A stretch of DNA of 64,000 nt, taken from contig ML679961.1 in assembly GCA_007922225.1 (NCBI GenBank), positions 72,644,890-72,708,889 on the forward strand. The letters are read 5' to 3'. Made by a program: the position numbers and the translations under genes. Below are positions 60,401 through 64,000 of the stretch, in pieces. The notes under the pieces were generated by a model. It ran no database searches, was not told where the DNA came from, and saw nothing but the letters and a program-made list of their open reading frames with translations. The DNA comes from Emydura subglobosa (Eukaryota; Chordata; Testudines; Chelidae). Positions within the stretch are counted from its first letter, which is position 1. Each line of letters opens with the position of its first letter.

Positions 60401-60692
60401 CAAGCATTTGTGATTAACTTTCCTAAACTGCCCTGAAATACATCAACTGCTAAATTTGGGTCTATTACAGTGAAACAATTTGCAGCCATATAATCCTAGG
60501 CTATAATCCCATCTGAGTTTTCAAGATAAACAACATCAGGCTTTGTTGGTATTTGCATGCACGGTTTCTAAGGAAATTCTAGTGGGTGGCATTCTTCCCT
60601 CTGAGAAAGCACTGAACCAAACCCTCCGCCTCATGTTAGGAGGCAACGTAGTGTTGGAGGGTTTGTCTTTCAGAAAAACCAAGGTGCTCACT
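57451..60692. other. unassigned stretch; possible LTR-like block at 57478-58000
   Basis: 57478-57860 on plus has 'aagcacatttattcttaagg' near its start, like an inverse polyadenylation region of an LTR. 57890-57995 holds degenerate repeats of a 'gagcc-aactgga' motif. The remainder is unassigned. Short open frames (for example 58140-58553 minus and 58800-59123 plus) show no domain. Confidence 0.35.
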
Positions 60693-60778
60693 TCATAGAA
60701 TCATAGAATATTAGAGTTGGAAGGGACCTCAGAAGGTCATCTAGTCCAACCCCCTGCTCAAAGCAGGACTAACCTCAG

Positions 60779-63700
60779 CTATATCATCTCAACCAGGGCT
60801 TTGTCAAGCCTCAGCTTAAAAACCTCTAAGGATGGAGATTCCACCACCTCCCTAGGTAACCCATTCCAGTGCTTCACCACCCTCCTAGTAAAAAACTTTT
60901 TCCTAATGTCCAACCTAGACCTCCTGCCCTGCAACTTGAGACCGTTGCTCCTTGTTCTGTCATCTGCCACCACCGAGAACAGCCTAGCCCCCTCCTCCCT
61001 GGAACCCCCTTGCAGGTAGTTAAAGGCCACTATCAAATCCCCCCTCACTCTTCTCTTTTGCAGACTAAACAAGCCCAGTTCCCTCAGCCTCTCCTCATAT
61101 GTCTTGTGCTCCAGCCCCCTAATCATTTTTGTTGCCCTCCACTGCACTCTCTCCAACTTGTCCACATCCTTTTTGTAGTGGGGGGCCCAAAACTGGACAC
61201 AATATTCTAAATGCGGCCTCACCAATGCCGAATAGAAGGGAATAATCACTTCCCGTGACCTGCTGGCAATGCCCCTCCTAATGCAGCCCAATATGTCATT
61301 AGCCTTCTTGACAACCAGGGCACACTGCTGACTCATATCCAGCTTTTTATCCACCGTTACCCCCAGATCCTTTTCTGCAGAGCTGCTGCCCAGCTCGTCG
61401 GTCCCCAGTCTATAGCTGTGCATGGGATTCTTCCTTCCTAAGTGGAGGACTCTGCACTTGTCCTTGTTGAACCTCATTAGATTTATTTTGGCCCAATCGT
61501 CCAGTTTGTTTAGGTCACTCTGTATCCTATCCCTACCCTCCAGGGTATCTACCACTCCCCCCAGCTTAGTGTCGTCCGCAAACTTGCTGAGGGTGCAATC
61601 TACCCCATCCTCCAGATCATTAATAAAGATGTTGAACAAAACCGGCCCCATGACTGACCCCTGGGGAATTCCGCTTGTGACCGGTTGCCAGCTAGACATG
61701 GAGCCATTGATCACTACTCGTTGAGCCCTATGCTCTAGCCAGTTCTCTATCCATTTTATAGTCCATTCATCCAACCCATACTTCTTTAACTTGCTGATAA
61801 GAATACTGTGTGAGACAGTATCAAAAGCTTTGCTAAAGTCAAGGTATATCACATCCACCGCCTTCCCTACATCCACAGAGCCAGTCACCTCATCATAGAA
61901 AGCAATCAGGTTGGTCAGGCATGACTTTCCCTTGGTGAATCCGTGTTGACTGTTCCTGATCACCTTCCTCTCTTCCAAGTGCCTTAAAATGGATTCCTTA
62001 AGGACCTGCTCCATGATTTTTCCAGGGATTGAGGTGAGGCTGACCGGTCTGTAGTTCCCTGGATCCTCTTTCCTCCCTTTTTTGAAGATGGGCACTATAT
62101 TTGCTTTTTTCCAGTCCTCAGGGACCTCCCCCTGTTCCCACGAGCTTTCAAAGATAATAGCCAATGGCTCTGAAATCACCTCAGCCAACTCCCTCAGCAC
62201 CCTCGGGTGCATTGCATCCAGCCCCATGGACTTGTGAATGTCCAATCCTTCTAAATAGTCTTGGACCCGTTCCTTCAGCACTGCGAGATGTTCGCCTCCT
62301 TCCCATTCTGTGCCACCCAGTGCAGCAGTCTGAGAGCTGATCTTGTCTGTGAAGACAGAGGCAAAAAAGGCATTGAGTACCTCAGCTTTCTCCACATCCT
62401 CCGTCACTAGGTCGCCCCCCTCATTCTCTAAGGGGCCCACACTTTCTCTAATCTTCCTCTTGTTGGCAACATGCCTGTAGAAACCCTTCTTGTTCCCCTT
62501 CACGTCCCTTGCTAGCTGCAACTCCAATTGCACTTTGGCCTTCCTGATTTCATTCCTGCACGTTCGAGCAGTGTTTATATAATCCTCCCTAGTCATCTGA
62601 CCAAGCTTCCACTTCTTGTAAGCTTCTTTTTTGTGTTTAAGTTCGCCAAGGACATCTTTGTTAAGCCAAGCTGGACGCCTACCATATTTGCTATTCTTTC
62701 TGCACATCGGGATGGTTTGCTCTTGTGCCCTCAATAAGGTCTCTTTAAAAAACAGCCAGCTCTCTTGGGTTCCTTTCCCCCTCATATTAGCCTCCCAGGG
62801 AATCCTGCCCATCAGTTCCCCGAGGGAGTCAAAGTCCGCTTTTCTGAAGTCCATGGTCCGTATCCTGCTGCTCTCCTTCCTTCCTTTCGTCAGGATCCTG
62901 AACTCGACCATCTCATGGTCACTGCTGCCTAGGTTGCCACCCACTTGTACTTCCCCTACCAAATCTTCCCTGTTTGTGAGCAGCAGGTCAAGAAAAGCAT
63001 GGCCCGTAGTTGGTTGCTCCAGCACTTGCACCAGGAAATTGTCTGCAACACTCTCCAAAAACTTCCTGGATTGTTTGTGCTCTGCTGTATTGCTCTTCCA
63101 GCAGATGTCAGGGTGATTGAAGTCTCCCATGAGAATCAGGCCCTGTGAACTGGAAACTATCCCTAGTTGAGTAAAGAAAGCCTCATCCACCTCATCCTCC
63201 TGGTCTGGTGGTCTGTAACAGACACCCACCAGGACATCACTCTTATTGTTCTTGCTTCTAAGCTTAACCCAGAGACACTCAACTGACTTATCTCCAGTTT
63301 CACACTGGACCTCAGAGCAGTCATAGTGCTCTCTTACATACAGTGCAACTCCTCCCCCCTTTCGCCCCTGTCTGTCCTTCCTGAACAGTTTATACCCATC
63401 CATGACAGCGCTCCAATCGTGAGAGTTATTCCACCAAGTCTCAGTTATTCCAATCATGTCGTAGTTTCTTGACTGTGCCAGGACTTCCAGTTCTTCCTGC
63501 TTGTTTCCCAGGCTTCTTGCATTTGTGTACAGGCACTTGAGATAAATAGCCAAGTGGCCTACTTTCACAGTATGAATCGGGAGGCCTCCCCTGCTGCACC
63601 CTCCTCTTTCTGCTTCCTTGCGGTGTCCCTCTTCCCCACTAACCTTCGGGCTTAGGTCCCTGTCCCCCGTAGAAACTAGTTTAAAGCCCTCCTCACTAGG
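60779..63700 (-). CDS. CR1 ORF2 polyprotein: APE endonuclease and reverse transcriptase
   Basis: ORF2 nicks target DNA and copies the element RNA from the nick. The frame is open from 63700 (just after an in-frame TAA at 63701-63703) to the stop at 60779. Numbering from the GTG at 63568 (929 codons): endonuclease with TNARS (catalytic Asn16), ITETWW (Glu43), MGDFN (Asp149, Asn151) and SSDH (Asp217, His218); RT from about 480 with NYRPVSLTS, motif [10 protein letters not shown] (Asp577), motif [15 protein letters not shown] (632-645) and motif C FADD (663-666); then the thumb and C-terminal domain. All catalytic residues are present. The first in-frame AUG is codon 37, inside the endonuclease and past Asn16, so a normal AUG start would give a damaged enzyme; see the frameshift site. 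Whether this copy is active is unknown. Confidence 0.93.
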   Translation of the reverse strand, partial: PSEEGFKLVSTGDRDLSPKVSGEEGHRKEAERGGCSRGGLPIHTVKVGHLAIYLKCLYTNARSLGNKQEELEVLAQSRNYDMIGITETWWNNSHDWSAVMDGYKLFRKDRQGRKGGGVALYVREHYDCSEVQCETGDKSVECLWVKLRSKNNKSDVLVGVCYRPPDQEDEVDEAFFTQLGIVSSSQGLILMGDFNHPDICWKSNTAEHKQSRKFLESVADNFLVQVLEQPTTGHAFLDLLLTNREDLVGEVQVGGNLGSSDHEMVEFRILTKGRKESSRIRTMDFRKADFDSLGELMGRIPWEANMRGKGTQESWLFFKETLLRAQEQTIPMCRKNSKYGRRPAWLNKDVLGELKHKKEAYKKWKLGQMTREDYINTARTCRNEIRKAKVQLELQLARDVKGNKKGFYRHVANKRKIRESVGPLENEGGDLVTEDVEKAEVLNAFFASVFTDKISSQTAALGGTEWEGGEHLAVLKERVQDYLEGLDIHKSMGLDAMHPRVLRELAEVISEPLAIIFESSWEQGEVPEDWKKANIVPIFKKGRKEDPGNYRPVSLTSIPGKIMEQVLKESILRHLEERKVIRNSQHGFTKGKSCLTNLIAFYDEVTGSVDVGKAVDVIYLDFSKAFDTVSHSILISKLKKYGLDEWTIKWIENWLEHRAQRVVINGSMSSWQPVTSGIPQGSVMGPVLFNIFINDLEDGVDCTLSKFADDTKLGGVVDTLEGRDRIQSDLNKLDDWAKINLMRFNKDKCRVLHLGRKNPMHSYRLGTDELGSSSAEKDLGVTVDKKLDMSQQCALVVKKANDILGCIRRGIASRSREVIIPFYSALVRPHLEYCVQFWAPHYKKDVDKLERVQWRATKMIRGLEHKTYEERLRELGLFSLQKRRVRGDLIVAFNYLQGGSREEGARLFSVVADDRTRSNGLKLQGRRSRLDIRKKFFTRRVVKHWNGLPREVVESPSLEVFKLRLDKALVEMI

Positions 63701-64000
63701 TTAGCCAGCCTGTCTGTGAAGATACTCTTCCCTGTCTTTGTTAGATGAATCCCGTCCCTTCCTAGTAATCCTTCTTTCTGGAACAGCATTCCATGATCGA
63801 AGAATCCAAAGCCTTCCCTTCGACACCACCTGCGTAACCACGCATTCACTTCCCCAATGCGACTGTCCCTACCTGGGCCTTTTCCCTGAACAGGGAGGAT
63901 GGACGAGAACACCACTTGTGCTTCAAACTCCTTAATCTCTTTTCCCAGAGCCGCATAGTCCGCAGTGATCCGCTCAAGATCATTCTTGGCAGTGTCATTG
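63676..64000 (-). CDS. CR1 ORF1, C-terminal esterase part (cut by window edge)
   Basis: Continues the SGNH esterase seen in copy 1. From the edge inward the frame reads [19 protein letters not shown], then [26 protein letters not shown] and [15 protein letters not shown], the last carrying the Asp-x2-His block that completes the Ser-Asp-His catalytic set. It ends LVRRALN and stop at 63676-63678. The nucleophile Ser block lies beyond the window. It overlaps the ORF2 frame by 25 nt (63676-63700). No frame break is seen in the available part. Confidence 0.9.
   Translation of the reverse strand, partial: NDTAKNDLERITADYAALGKEIKEFEAQVVFSSILPVQGKGPGRDSRIGEVNAWLRRWCRREGFGFFDHGMLFQKEGLLGRDGIHLTKTGKSIFTDRLANLVRRALN
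63679..63685 (-). promoter_or_regulatory. candidate -1 frameshift heptamer T TTA AAC
   Basis: The last ORF1 codons are gcT TTA AAC, then the stop TAG. T TTA AAC fits the X XXY YYZ slippery pattern exactly in the ORF1 frame. A -1 slip makes the next codon CTA (63677-63679), which is in frame with ORF2 (111 nt, 37 codons upstream of the GTG at 63568, no stop between). A small hairpin with loop CGAA lies about 23 nt downstream, further than is usual for a frameshift stimulator. Function is inferred, not shown. Confidence 0.55.

Larger units (their letters stand above)
60693..64000 (-). mobile_element. CR1 LINE copy 4, best preserved, runs off the window
   Basis: The 3' end at 60693 shows two inverted TTCTATGA tail units. 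Towards the right edge it contains complete ORF2 and the 3' third of ORF1, whose frame is still open at 64000. There are no frame breaks in ORF2. Of the CR1 copies here it is the least decayed, and it served as the reference for measuring deletions in the others. Confidence 0.97.

Noticed and set aside
60869..63148. Open frames on plus opposite CR1 ORF2
   Set aside because: Antisense shadows of ORF2; the same antisense frames appear opposite the broken CR1 copies.
63600..63679. Strong pseudoknot downstream of the slippery heptamer
   Set aside because: Only a small stem (CTAA..CC, loop CGAA, GGTTAG) was found, about 23 nt away; I could not support a classical stimulatory pseudoknot by eye.

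Overview
This is vertebrate nuclear DNA, most likely from a turtle and less likely from another archosauromorph reptile. The main clues are several CR1 retrotransposon copies of the turtle/crocodilian type (3' ends with the inverted TTCTATGA tail and 'GGAAGGGACCTC' motif on the opposite strand), a DIRS-type tyrosine-recombinase retroelement, CORE/MIR-like SINEs and hAT-type MITEs. Background DNA is AT-rich. I found no convincing exon of a host gene, no rRNA or functional tRNA gene, and no CRISPR array. The window reads as a gene-poor intergenic or intronic stretch whose recognisable content is layered transposable elements.

Layout: 1-1001 unassigned; 1002-4250 a long CR1 (minus) with ORF1 zinc ribbon and esterase remnants and an internal deletion; 4251-9990 mostly unassigned; 10060-11090 an AT-rich repeat with a tRNA-like core, then an old L3-type CR1; 11340-13860 a GC-rich, strand-asymmetric LINE derivative (minus) that joins an ORF1-like N-terminus to the C-terminal zinc finger of an ORF2; 13870-14355 an LTR-like repeat; 15011-15615 another tRNA-core repeat. 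17058-23272 is a DIRS element in two oppositely oriented pieces: the 5' ITR and most of gag on minus, and the end of gag, RT, RNase H and tyrosine recombinase on plus. 23800-25990 holds an L3-type CR1, a further tRNA-core repeat and a nested hairpin MITE.

27925-28499 is an old CR1 3' end. 32406-33021 is a probable solo LTR. 38342-40955 is a 5'-truncated CR1 (minus). 46722-47998 is a CR1 3' end (plus). 48480-49565 and 52200-53145 are LTR-like. 50033-50940 is an ORF1-like coiled coil followed directly by a CR1 3' end. 54272-55115 is a CR1 carrying a young hAT MITE with a perfect 8-bp target duplication. 57034-57442 is a second hAT MITE. 60693-64000 is the best-preserved element: a CR1 whose ORF2 is open from endonuclease to the end of the RT protein, with the 3' part of ORF1 running off the window.

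The observation most worth testing is in that last CR1. ORF1 ends in the heptamer T TTA AAC directly followed by its stop codon, and ORF2 lies exactly in the -1 frame. ORF2 has no in-frame AUG upstream of its endonuclease catalytic Asn. This suggests an ORF1-ORF2 fusion made by -1 frameshifting, or else non-AUG reinitiation. The second main result is that the two DIRS halves meet within the same few gag codons, so they look like one insertion later split by a roughly 2.5-kb inversion.
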